This document shows, in pieces, positions 35,933-43,869 of a stretch of DNA of 64,000 bases (its first letter is position 1; each line of letters starts with the position of its first letter). The notes beneath the pieces were generated by a model that did not search any database, was not told the DNA's origin, and saw only the letters and a program-made list of their open reading frames with translations. Origin of the DNA: PALSA-600 sp037142875 (GTDB lineage Bacteria > Actinomycetota > Thermoleophilia > Gaiellales > Gaiellaceae); assembly GCA_037142875.1 (NCBI GenBank), contig JBAWZV010000002.1:1-64000 (forward strand), given 5' to 3'. A program made the position numbers and the translations under genes.

Positions 35933-37459
35933 GTGGCCGACGCCCCCGTTCTCGAGCTTCAAGGGATCACCAAGGCGTTCCCGGGGATCGTCGCCAACGA
36001 CCGCGTCGACTTCGACGTTCGGGCTGGGGAGGTGCACGCGCTCCTCGGCGAGAACGGCGCCGGCAAGTCCACCCTGATGAACATCCTCTACGGCCTCTAC
36101 AAGGCCGATGAGGGAGAGATTCGACTCAAGGGCAAGCCTGTCTCGTTCGTGTCGGCCCGTGACGCGATCGAGGTCGGGATCGGGATGGTGCACCAGCACT
36201 TCATGCTGATTCCGGTCATGACGGTCGCGGAGAACATCGTGCTCGGTAACGAGCCGACCCGGGACACGATCTTCCTCGACGAGCGTGGTGCCGAAGCTCG
36301 GGTCGCCGAGCTGTCCACGCAGTACGGCCTGGCGGTCGACCCGGGCGCCCTCGTGCGTGAGATCACGGTCGGTCAGCAGCAGCGTGTCGAGATCCTGAAG
36401 GCCCTGTATCGCGGCGCTGAGATCCTGATTCTTGATGAGCCGACTGCTGTGCTCACTCCGCAGGAGGCCACAGAGCTGTTTGCGATCATCCAGAGCCTCA
36501 AGGCCGACGGAAAGTCGATCATCTTCATCAGCCACAAGCTGGGCGAGGTTCTCGAGATCGCCGACCGGATCACCGTGCTGCGCCGAGGCAAGAAGATCGA
36601 GACGGTTCCCCGCGAGGGTGCGACCGACGCGTCGCTCGCACGCGCCATGGTCGGTCGCGAGGTGCTCCTCCGCGTCGACAAGTCCCTCGCCGTTCCCGGG
36701 GACGTCCTGCTTCGCGTCGATTCCCTGCGTGTGCGTGACGACCGGGGGATCGAGAAGGTGCGGGGACTCTCGTTCGAGGTGCGCGCCGGCGAGATCGTCG
36801 GCATCGCGGGGGTCGACGGCAACGGTCAGACCGAGCTGATCGACGCGATCACCGGTCTGCGCCGCATCGAGGCGGGAACGGTGAGCGTGGCCGGTGAGGC
36901 GATCGATCACGCGACGGCCCGGTCGATGCTCGATATCGGCGTCGGGCACATCCCCGAGGACAGGCAGCGACGCGGCCTCGTGCTGGAGTTCTCGATCGCC
37001 GAGAACATCGCACTGCACGACTACGCGGCCGCACCGTCGGCAAAGTGGGGCTGGCTCTTCCCGTCCCGCCTGATCGAACGGGGTGCGACGCTGATCGAGG
37101 AGTTCGATGTTCGTGGCGGTGGCCCGACGACGCGCGCCGGTGGGCTCTCCGGCGGGAACCAGCAGAAGGTGGTCGTCGCCCGCGAGATCGCGCGCGACCC
37201 GAAGGTGCTGATCGCCGCTCAGCCCACCCGCGGACTCGACGTGGGCGCGATCGAGTACCTCCATCGCCGGCTCGTCGATGAGCGGGCGCGGGGGAGGGCA
37301 ATCCTGCTGATCTCACTCGAACTCGAGGAGATCATGTCGCTCTCCGATCGGATCCTCGTCGTCTACGAGGGAGAGATCGTCGGTGAGCATGGGCCGGACG
37401 TCACCGAGGAGGAGATCGGGCTCGAGATGCTCGGCGGCAGCAGGAAGGCGGTGGCGTGA
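35933..37459 (+). CDS. ABC transporter ATP-binding protein, nucleoside type (YufO/NupO-like, two ABC domains)
   Basis: 508 residues in two ABC domains. First: Walker A GENGAGKST, Q-loop MVHQHFMLIP, weak signature VGQQQRVEILKAL, Walker B ILILDEPTAVLT. Second: GVDGNGQTEL as a degenerate Walker A, signature LSGGNQQKVVVARE, and AAQPTRGLDVGA in place of a normal Walker B. This duplicated form is typical of sugar and nucleoside importers with BMP-type binding proteins. The GTGA overlap with the first permease shows coupling. Confidence 0.93.
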   Translation: MADAPVLELQGITKAFPGIVANDRVDFDVRAGEVHALLGENGAGKSTLMNILYGLYKADEGEIRLKGKPVSFVSARDAIEVGIGMVHQHFMLIPVMTVAENIVLGNEPTRDTIFLDERGAEARVAELSTQYGLAVDPGALVREITVGQQQRVEILKALYRGAEILILDEPTAVLTPQEATELFAIIQSLKADGKSIIFISHKLGEVLEIADRITVLRRGKKIETVPREGATDASLARAMVGREVLLRVDKSLAVPGDVLLRVDSLRVRDDRGIEKVRGLSFEVRAGEIVGIAGVDGNGQTELIDAITGLRRIEAGTVSVAGEAIDHATARSMLDIGVGHIPEDRQRRGLVLEFSIAENIALHDYAAAPSAKWGWLFPSRLIERGATLIEEFDVRGGGPTTRAGGLSGGNQQKVVVAREIARDPKVLIAAQPTRGLDVGAIEYLHRRLVDERARGRAILLISLELEEIMSLSDRILVVYEGEIVGEHGPDVTEEEIGLEMLGGSRKAVA

Positions 37460-38658
37460 GCGCACCGTCGCCAACGACGCCCCCGGTCGTCGGCAAGCCC
37501 GCGCCGCCCGGACTCGCTGCGCGCCTCGCGCTGCGCCACCGTGCCGGCGGTGTGATCGTTCCGCTCCTGACGGCGCTCATCGCGTTCCTGATCGGCGGTG
37601 TCGTCGTCGCCGCGACCGGTCACAACCCGCTGCTTGCCTACCGGGACATCTTCAACGGTGCTGGCCTCAACTGGATCTTCCATCCGACCACGAGCACGGT
37701 CGACGCCGCGCCGTACAACCTCACGCAGACGCTGCTGCAGACGACGACGCTCATCCTCACGGGCCTCGCCGTCGCATTCGCCTTCCGCTGCGGCATGTTC
37801 AACATTGGCGGGCAGGGCCAGTACTTCGTCGGCCTGTACATCGCCAACTGGGTCGGCCACGACCTTGCCGGCATGGAGACGTTCCCGCATGTCGTGCTTG
37901 CGATCACTGCTGCCACGCTCGGTGGGGCGGTGTGGGCGGGGATCGCGGGATTCCTCAAGGCCGCCGTCGGGGCCCACGAGGTCATCTCGACGATCATGCT
38001 GAACTGGATCGCGATCTGGGTAGGCACGTACCTCTTCGGCGACGGTGGCCTGCTCCAGAACACCGCCAACCCGGCGCTCCCGATCTCGAACAACGTCGCG
38101 GACAGCGCCAAGCTGCCTGTCTTCTGGGGAGACAAGGATCTGCAGGGGCTCCACATCGGATTCTTCATCGCCCTGGCCGCGCTCGTGATCTTCTGGATCC
38201 TGCTCAACCGCACGACGCTCGGCTACGAGGTGCGCGCCGTCGGTTTCAACCCGGACGCAGCGGCCTACGGCGGCATCAGCGTCAAGAAGAACCTCGTGCG
38301 GGCGATGGCTATTTCGGGTGCATTTGCGGGTCTCGCGGGCGGGATCGACATGCTCGGCTACCTGTACCGCTACGGCGTCTCGGACATCCCGGTGTCGTCG
38401 GTTGGGTTCCTCGGGATCGCAGTGGCGCTGCTCGGGCGGAACACGGCGGTCGGGACGCTCTTCGGGGCACTCTTGTTTGGTGGTCTCCTGTTCGGGACGA
38501 CGCACGGGCTCCAGTCGAATGTGATCGATCCACAGCTCGCCGGGAATCTGACCTACATGATCCAGGGGCTGATCGTGCTCTTCGTCGGCGCCGACGTGAT
38601 CATCCTCACGATCTGGAATAGTCGGCGGAAGCTTCGGCGCAGGGCGGGATCCGCGTGA
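37456..38658 (+). CDS. ABC transporter permease, nucleoside type (YufP/NupP-like)
   Basis: 400 residues, BPD_transp_2 family. A soluble N-terminus of ~25 residues, then 9-10 membrane helices; GMFNIGGQGQYFVGLY and GAHEVISTIMLNWIAIW are family hallmarks, and the coupling region RAVGFNPDAAAYGGISV contacts the ATPase. It is the larger permease of the pair and has an extracytoplasmic segment near residues 195-230. It overlaps both neighbours by four bases (GTGA). Confidence 0.93.
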   Translation: MSAPSPTTPPVVGKPAPPGLAARLALRHRAGGVIVPLLTALIAFLIGGVVVAATGHNPLLAYRDIFNGAGLNWIFHPTTSTVDAAPYNLTQTLLQTTTLILTGLAVAFAFRCGMFNIGGQGQYFVGLYIANWVGHDLAGMETFPHVVLAITAATLGGAVWAGIAGFLKAAVGAHEVISTIMLNWIAIWVGTYLFGDGGLLQNTANPALPISNNVADSAKLPVFWGDKDLQGLHIGFFIALAALVIFWILLNRTTLGYEVRAVGFNPDAAAYGGISVKKNLVRAMAISGAFAGLAGGIDMLGYLYRYGVSDIPVSSVGFLGIAVALLGRNTAVGTLFGALLFGGLLFGTTHGLQSNVIDPQLAGNLTYMIQGLIVLFVGADVIILTIWNSRRKLRRRAGSA

Positions 38659-39854
38659 GCCGTCGAGCGGGACTCTCGCGTGAGCGTCTCCTCGACCCCC
38701 GCTCGGTCGGGAAGACCGGCATTCTGCTTGGGGGGCTTGCCTGCTTCCTGACCATCCCGCCGATTCAGGCCCGTTCGATCGTGTGGACGGTGCTTGTTGG
38801 CATCGTGGCAGCGGCGTTCGGGATCTGGGCTGTGACGCGCGGCCAGAAGCGTGTCGGGTTCGGTGCCATGGCATCAGGGATCATCGGAGTGGGTCTTGGC
38901 ATCCTCGCTACCCGGTCTGGCACGTCGAACCTGAACACGGTCTTTCGTCCCGACCTGGTCGCATCGATGTTCGTCTTCTCGACCCCGCTGATCTTCGCTG
39001 GGATCGGAGGCATGTACTCCGAGCGCAGTGGGGTCGTGAACATCGGCCTCGAGGGGATGATGCTGCTCGGGGCCTTCTGGGCGGTCTACGGGGCGGACAA
39101 GACGGGAAGCTGGATCGGTGGCGTTGCGATCGCGATGCTCGCCGGCGGTCTGATGGCGCTCATCTATGCGTTCTTCGCGATCCACCTGCGCGCCGACCAG
39201 ATCGTCGGCGGCACCGCGGTCAACTTCCTGGCGGTGGGAATCACCGGATACTTCTTCTTCCAGCTCTACCACGGTGACAACGTGCCCTCCGGAATCTCGA
39301 CCATTCCGAAGGTGAACATCCCGTACGTCGAGAACTGGCGCTTTCTCGGCCCCGCGATCGGACACTTGAACCTGATGATCTGGCTCAGCTTTGCGCTGGT
39401 GGCCGTGTCGTACGTCGTGATCTTCAAGACGCCGATCGGGCTGCGGATCCGCGCGTGTGGCGAGCATCCGCGGGCAGCCGATACGGTCGGCATCAACGTC
39501 TATCGGGTGCGCTACGGCTCGGTCGTGCTCTCGGGCCTTCTCGCCGCGCTCGGAGGGGCCTACCTCTCGATTGGCTTCGGCGGAGGCGCGTTCACGGACA
39601 ACATGACGGCCGGGCGCGGATTCATCGCGCTGGCCGCGATGATCTTCGGCAACTGGCGACCGCTCGGCACCTTCTATGCCGCGCTCCTCTTCGGGCTCTC
39701 GACTGCGCTCGCGTACCGTCTCCCCGTGTACTCGGGTACCGCAGCGACGCTCTTTCAGGTGTTGCCCTACGTGTTGACGCTCATCGCCGTGGCCGGCGTG
39801 ATCGGCCGTACGGTGCCTCCCGCGGCAGATGGGAAGCCGTATGTCCGCCAGTAG
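38655..39854 (+). CDS. ABC transporter permease, nucleoside type (YufQ/NupQ-like)
   Basis: 399 residues, second BPD_transp_2 permease. It has extra N-terminal helices (~residues 20-90), then FSTPLIFAGIGGMYSERSG, VNIGLEGMMLLGAF, ADQIVGGTAVNFLAVGITGYF and the coupling loop RIRACGEHPRAADTVGINV. With the ATPase and first permease it makes the full membrane part of the importer. Overlaps the next small gene by ~14 bases. Confidence 0.93.
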   Translation: MSRRAGLSRERLLDPRSVGKTGILLGGLACFLTIPPIQARSIVWTVLVGIVAAAFGIWAVTRGQKRVGFGAMASGIIGVGLGILATRSGTSNLNTVFRPDLVASMFVFSTPLIFAGIGGMYSERSGVVNIGLEGMMLLGAFWAVYGADKTGSWIGGVAIAMLAGGLMALIYAFFAIHLRADQIVGGTAVNFLAVGITGYFFFQLYHGDNVPSGISTIPKVNIPYVENWRFLGPAIGHLNLMIWLSFALVAVSYVVIFKTPIGLRIRACGEHPRAADTVGINVYRVRYGSVVLSGLLAALGGAYLSIGFGGGAFTDNMTAGRGFIALAAMIFGNWRPLGTFYAALLFGLSTALAYRLPVYSGTAATLFQVLPYVLTLIAVAGVIGRTVPPAADGKPYVRQ

Positions 39855-40167
39855 GGTGGCGCGTGCCGCGATCGTGACCGGCACCACAGGTCTGGCGATT
39901 GTGCCACTGGCCGCCGTTGCCGCATCGCTGCTTGGCCTGGTCAGCCTCATCCGGGCCGGCGTCGTCGCGGCGCCCGCAGCCGTGGTGGTCGGGCTGGCAG
40001 GAGTTGCCGTCGCCCGACGCGCCCGCTTCGCACTCGATCGCAGCGTCTGGAAGAGCGCTGAGCGGGTTGTACGGCTCGGCAGGTTTCTGTCGTGGGCCGC
40101 CGTCTACCTGGGGGTCACAGCCCTCCTCTCACTCGCGTTCTACGGTCTGCTGCGCGCGACATCCTGA
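39841..40167 (+). CDS. Small membrane protein of unknown function
   Basis: 108 residues from ATG 39841 (ATG 39829 also in frame). Two or three hydrophobic segments (about residues 10-50 and 78-102) around a basic loop with RRARFALDRSVWKSAERVVR. I do not recognise a family. It lies at the end of the transporter operon and just before a RodZ-like gene that has its own -10 box. The coding potential is good (high third-position GC, overlap with the permease gene). Confidence 0.6.
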   Translation: MSASRVARAAIVTGTTGLAIVPLAAVAASLLGLVSLIRAGVVAAPAAVVVGLAGVAVARRARFALDRSVWKSAERVVRLGRFLSWAAVYLGVTALLSLAFYGLLRATS

Positions 40168-40183
40168 ACCGGACGCTCGGCGG

Positions 40184-40189
40184 TACGCT
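40184..40189 (+). promoter_or_regulatory. -10 box TACGCT, leaderless RodZ-like gene
   Basis: TACGCT lies 7 bases before the ATG at 40197, with no ribosome site. The frame upstream of this ATG is not conserved-looking. Confidence 0.45.
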
Positions 40190-40196
40190 TCCGGCA

Positions 40197-40889
40197 ATGT
40201 TCGAGATCGGGAATACCCTTCGCGAGGCACGCTCGCGGCGGCAGATCGAGTTCGCCCAGGCAGAGCAGGCGACCAAGATCCGCGCCAAGTACCTGCGCCT
40301 TCTGGAGCAGGAGCGCTTCGACGAGCTGCCCTCGGAGACCTACGTCAAGGGCTTTCTGCGGACATATGCGGAGTACCTCGGCCTCGACGGGCAGGTCTTC
40401 GTCGATGAGTACAGCTCCCGTTTCGCGGTCGATGAGCAGTCCGAACGGCAGGCCAGACGCGCTCGGTCTCGACCGAAGCCACGGGCCAAGCGGCTCGAGG
40501 CGGCAGTTGTGCTTGCGGCACTCACGGCGATCACGGCTCTCACGGTCGTTGTCGTCGGGGCATGGAAGACGTCCGGCGGCGGAGTGGCCACACATCGTGT
40601 CGCCCGATCGATCACGCCCGCCAGGACGGCCGTACACGCATACCTCACGATCGCAGGCGTCTACGGCCCGTCGTACGTTGCGGTGCGCCGAGGCGGCCCG
40701 ACCGGCACGATCCTTTTTGCCGGGACGGTTGAACGAGGGAAGACCGAGCCGTTCACCGGCAGGCGCTTCTGGGTGAACGTCAGCTCTCCGGAGAACCTCA
40801 TGATCCGGGTCGGGGGCCGTCCTGTCCATGTGGCCGGATACCGGCCGAGTGCGATCACCGTCACTCCGACCGGCTGGCGCGCAGACTGA
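40197..40889 (+). CDS. RodZ-like helix-turn-helix membrane protein
   Basis: 230 residues. An N-terminal HTH_25 domain: FEIGNTLREARSRRQIEFAQ then KYLRLLEQERFDELPSETYVKGFLRTYAEYLGL. A basic stretch and one transmembrane helix (~residues 103-122) lead to an extracytoplasmic beta domain of ~90 residues like the RodZ C-terminal DUF4115. RodZ links the actin MreB to the wall machinery in rods; here no mreB is in view, so a general envelope role is all that can be said. It often precedes cinA-recA in Gram-positive bacteria. Confidence 0.82.
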   Translation: MFEIGNTLREARSRRQIEFAQAEQATKIRAKYLRLLEQERFDELPSETYVKGFLRTYAEYLGLDGQVFVDEYSSRFAVDEQSERQARRARSRPKPRAKRLEAAVVLAALTAITALTVVVVGAWKTSGGGVATHRVARSITPARTAVHAYLTIAGVYGPSYVAVRRGGPTGTILFAGTVERGKTEPFTGRRFWVNVSSPENLMIRVGGRPVHVAGYRPSAITVTPTGWRAD

Positions 40890-42136
40890 CACCTCCGCGC
40901 GCTGCGATCGTCGTCACGGGCTCCGAGCTCGTTCGCGGTGACCGCAATGATCTGAACGGCCCGTTCCTCGCACGGTCGCTCCTTGCGCTCGGGGTCGAGG
41001 CAGCCGAGATCCGCATTGTCGGCGACGGCCGCGACGACGTCGAGGCTGCCATCCGTGCCGGCCTCGGCTACGACCTCGTCGTCGTGTCAGGCGGCCTCGG
41101 CCCGACACATGACGACATCACCGTCGAGATGGTCGCGCGTGCGACCGGGCGAGAGCTCGTCCATGACGTGGCGCTGCACAGACAGATCGAGCAACGGTCG
41201 CGCGTCGCTGCAGGACGCCTCGGTCGGCCATACAGCGAGTTCGAACCGGGCGTGACCAAGCAGGCGACGGTGCCGGAGGGCGCGACAGTCGTCGGTCTCT
41301 CGGGTACAGCCCCGGCTCTGATCGTGGAGTGCGGCGCCTGCATGGTCGTGACGCTGCCCGGTCCGCCGCGAGAGCTTCAGGCGCTCTGGCCGGCGGTGCT
41401 TGAGGTTCCCGACATCCGCGTGATCCTTGACCGGGCCCACCCGGCTCCTCGGCATGTCCTTCGCTTCTACGGCGTTCCGGAGTCCTCGGTGGCCGCGGCG
41501 ATCGCGGCTGCAGGTGGGGAGGGGGCCGATGTGACGATCTGCGCGCGCGACTTCGAGATCCACGTCGACATCTTCGAGGGGGACGCTGGCCCACGACACG
41601 CGGCCCGCCTTGCGCATGCCATCGCGCAGGCGCTGCCCGACTACCTCTACGCGACGACCGAGTCGACCGTCGAGGAGCTCGTGCTCGCGAGCTGTGCGGC
41701 GCGGGGGATCCGGCTCGCGACGGCCGAGTCGTGCACCGGTGGCCTTATCGCTGAGCGGCTCACGGCCATTCCCGGGGCGAGCGAGGTCTTTGTCGGAGGG
41801 GTCGTTGCGTACGCGGACGATGTGAAGGCCGGGATACTCGGCGTTCCCGCAGATGTCCTGCGCACCCACGGGGCTGTCTCAGCGGAGACGGCGTTGGCGA
41901 TGGCGCATGGTGCTCGCGCGCGTCTCGGTGTCGAGGTCGCCGTCGCGGTGACCGGAATTGCGGGACCGGGGGGTGCAACAGACGGCAAGCCGGTTGGGCT
42001 CGTGTTTCTGCACGCCGTCGGCCCGCGGGGTGACCGAAGTGCCGTCCTCGATGTGCCTGGCGACCGCGAGACGATCCGGCGACGGGCGGCGACCGCCGCC
42101 CTGCATCTGTGTCGCACACTTGTCACCGAATCGTGA
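40886..42136 (+). CDS. cinA: CinA-family protein (MoCF domain plus nicotinamide-nucleotide amidase), CTG start
   Basis: 416 residues. The N-terminal MoCF-like half begins AIVVTGSELVRGDRNDLNG and has VVVSGGLGPTHDDIT; the C-terminal amidase half has TAESCTGGLIAERLT, GGVVAYADDVKAGILGV and VTGIAGPGGATDGKPVG. The first in-frame standard start is the GTG at 41084, inside GGLGPTHDD, which would delete ~65 clearly conserved residues. CTG 40886 overlaps the RodZ-like stop as CTGA and gives a normal length. CinA hydrolyses ADP-ribose-type compounds and deamidates NMN; in some species it goes with competence and recA. Confidence 0.92.
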   Translation: MTPPRAAIVVTGSELVRGDRNDLNGPFLARSLLALGVEAAEIRIVGDGRDDVEAAIRAGLGYDLVVVSGGLGPTHDDITVEMVARATGRELVHDVALHRQIEQRSRVAAGRLGRPYSEFEPGVTKQATVPEGATVVGLSGTAPALIVECGACMVVTLPGPPRELQALWPAVLEVPDIRVILDRAHPAPRHVLRFYGVPESSVAAAIAAAGGEGADVTICARDFEIHVDIFEGDAGPRHAARLAHAIAQALPDYLYATTESTVEELVLASCAARGIRLATAESCTGGLIAERLTAIPGASEVFVGGVVAYADDVKAGILGVPADVLRTHGAVSAETALAMAHGARARLGVEVAVAVTGIAGPGGATDGKPVGLVFLHAVGPRGDRSAVLDVPGDRETIRRRAATAALHLCRTLVTES

Positions 42137-42298
42137 CCAACGCGTTGCACCTTGCGGTCTAGCCTGACGTTGTCGGTCGGGTGTGCGTGAGATCGGCGAC
42201 CGAGTCCGTCCGACGCCGATGGTTACATCGCATGACCGCGTCCAGGTAGGGCGCCGTACCCGGGTTCTAGAGGCCGTAGGGCTAGGAGGTTGATCACG
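42137..42298 (+). other. cinA-recA intergenic region
   Basis: 162 bases. TAGCCT (42160-42165) is a possible -10 box. I find no GAAC-N4-GTTC SOS box; ACCCGGGT (near 42260) is a short palindrome. AGGAGG (42284-42289) is the recA ribosome site. Confidence 0.35.
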
Positions 42299-43405
42299 TT
42301 GGATCGCGAGCAAGCATTGGATACCGCACTTGGCCAGATCGAACGTCAGTTCGGTAAGGGCGCTGTCATGAGGATGAGCGACCAGGCCCAAGTGACCGTC
42401 GGCGCCATCTCGACGGGATCACTCCCGCTCGACCTTGCGCTCGGAATTGGAGGCCTCCCGCGCGGGCGCGTGGTCGAGATCTTCGGCCCTGAGTCGTCAG
42501 GAAAGACGACCCTCGTCTACCACGTGATCGCCGAGGCTCAGCGCCGCGGAGGCATCTGCGCCTTCATCGACGCGGAGCACGCGATGGACCCGGCATACGC
42601 GAAGAAGATCGGTGTCAACATCGACGATCTTCTCGTCTCACAGCCGGACACGGGTGAGCAGGCCCTGGAGATCTGCGAGCTGCTCGTGCGCTCTGGCGCA
42701 CTTGCCGTCGTTGCGATCGACTCTGTCGCCGCGTTGACGCCAAAGGCAGAGATCGAGGGCGAGATGGGCGACTCCCACGTTGGCCTCCAGGCACGTCTGA
42801 TGTCGCAGGCGCTCCGGAAGCTCACCGGCACGCTCAACCGCACCGAGACGATCTGCATCTTCACGAACCAGCTGCGCGAGAAGATCGGCGTGATGTTCGG
42901 GAGTCCCGAGGTCACACCTGGCGGTCGTGCGCTCAAGTTCTACGCGTCGATCCGGCTCGACATCCGGCGCATCGAGACGCTCAAGGATGGCGTCGAGGCG
43001 ATCGGGAACCGCGTCCGTGTGAAGGTTGCCAAGAACAAGGTCTCGCCACCCTTCAAGCAGGCGGAGTTCGACATCATCTACGGCGAGGGAATCCCGTGGG
43101 AGGGCACCGTCCTCGACGCCGGCATCGAGCGGAAGGTCGTGCAGAAGGCGGGCTCGTACTTCAGCGTCGGTGACGAGCGGCTTGGGCAGGGCCGGCAGAA
43201 CGCCAGCGCCTACCTCAAGGAGCATCCGGACGTCGTCCAGACCATCCTCCAGGGCATCCAGGATCAGATGGCCGAGGGCCAGGTTGTCTCGGCACGGCTG
43301 CTCGCGCAGACCGAGCCCAAGACCGTGACTCCGGTCGAGCCGCTCGAGGCGGTCGTCGCCGGTGACGCGTCAACCGGCGACGAGGAGACGGCGGCCGCAG
43401 CATAG
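42299..43405 (+). CDS. recA: Recombinase RecA
   Basis: 368 residues from TTG 42299. The ribosome site AGGAGG ends at 42289, nine bases before this TTG; the earlier TTG at 42290 touches the site and cannot be used well. Motifs: QIERQFGKGAVMRM, Walker A GPESSGKTT, IDAEHAMDPAYAKKIGV, VVAIDSVAALTPKAEIEGEMGD, and loop L2 NQLREKIGVMFGSPEVTPGG. It makes the strand-exchange filament. recX follows after 2 bases, so the two are co-transcribed. Confidence 0.96.
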   Translation: MDREQALDTALGQIERQFGKGAVMRMSDQAQVTVGAISTGSLPLDLALGIGGLPRGRVVEIFGPESSGKTTLVYHVIAEAQRRGGICAFIDAEHAMDPAYAKKIGVNIDDLLVSQPDTGEQALEICELLVRSGALAVVAIDSVAALTPKAEIEGEMGDSHVGLQARLMSQALRKLTGTLNRTETICIFTNQLREKIGVMFGSPEVTPGGRALKFYASIRLDIRRIETLKDGVEAIGNRVRVKVAKNKVSPPFKQAEFDIIYGEGIPWEGTVLDAGIERKVVQKAGSYFSVGDERLGQGRQNASAYLKEHPDVVQTILQGIQDQMAEGQVVSARLLAQTEPKTVTPVEPLEAVVAGDASTGDEETAAAA

Positions 43406-43407
43406 GG

Positions 43408-43830
43408 ATGGGGCGCGAACCGCTCACAGCGCTCCAGGCGGCCTCGGCCGCCCTGGAGCGCCGCGACCGGTCGGCGACCGACCTGGCCGCCTACCTTGGA
43501 AAGAAGGGGTTCGACGAGGCCGAGGCGCGCGAGGCGATCGATCGCCTCGCGAAGGCGGGGTACGTCAGTGACGAACGGCTCGCAGCGCTCCGCGCCGAGC
43601 AGCTTGCAGGGCGCGGCCACGGCGACGAGGCAATCAGAGCCGAACTCGTGGGACGACACCTCGACCGTGACGCCATCGAGGCTGCGATCCAGCTGCTCGA
43701 ACCGGAGGCTGATCGCGCACGAGCAGTCGTCGCCTCCGAGGGGGCGACTTCGAAGGTCGCGAGACGCCTCTCGGCCAAGGGCTTCGCCGAGGAGTCCATC
43801 GAGTCCGCGCTCGCAGGCACCCCCGGCTGA
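43408..43830 (+). CDS. recX: Regulatory protein RecX
   Basis: 140 residues from ATG 43408, right after recA. Helical repeats of the RecX type: ALERRDRSATDLAAYLGKKGF, AIDRLAKAGYVSDERLAA (the GYVxD core) and RRLSAKGFAEESIESAL. RecX caps or disassembles RecA filaments. Gene order cinA-recA-recX-miaB is common in Gram-positive lineages, supporting the call in spite of modest sequence conservation. Confidence 0.9.
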   Translation: MGREPLTALQAASAALERRDRSATDLAAYLGKKGFDEAEAREAIDRLAKAGYVSDERLAALRAEQLAGRGHGDEAIRAELVGRHLDRDAIEAAIQLLEPEADRARAVVASEGATSKVARRLSAKGFAEESIESALAGTPG

Positions 43831-43855
43831 CGACGGGCTGCGCCGGTGCCGCCGG

Positions 43856-43861
43856 TAGCCT
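43856..43861 (+). promoter_or_regulatory. -10 box TAGCCT, leaderless miaB
   Basis: TAGCCT lies 8 bases before the GTG at 43870; the frame could open at GTG 43846 but that lies upstream of the box. Confidence 0.4.
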
Positions 43862-43869
43862 GTTTCATC

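Noticed and set aside
38874..39950. 358-codon minus-strand frame opposite the second permease
   Set aside because: Composition of a shadow (His/Arg/Asp-rich), no motif; the permease is clear.
42290..42292. TTG 42290 as recA start
   Set aside because: It abuts the AGGAGG ribosome site with no spacer; TTG 42299 has nine bases.
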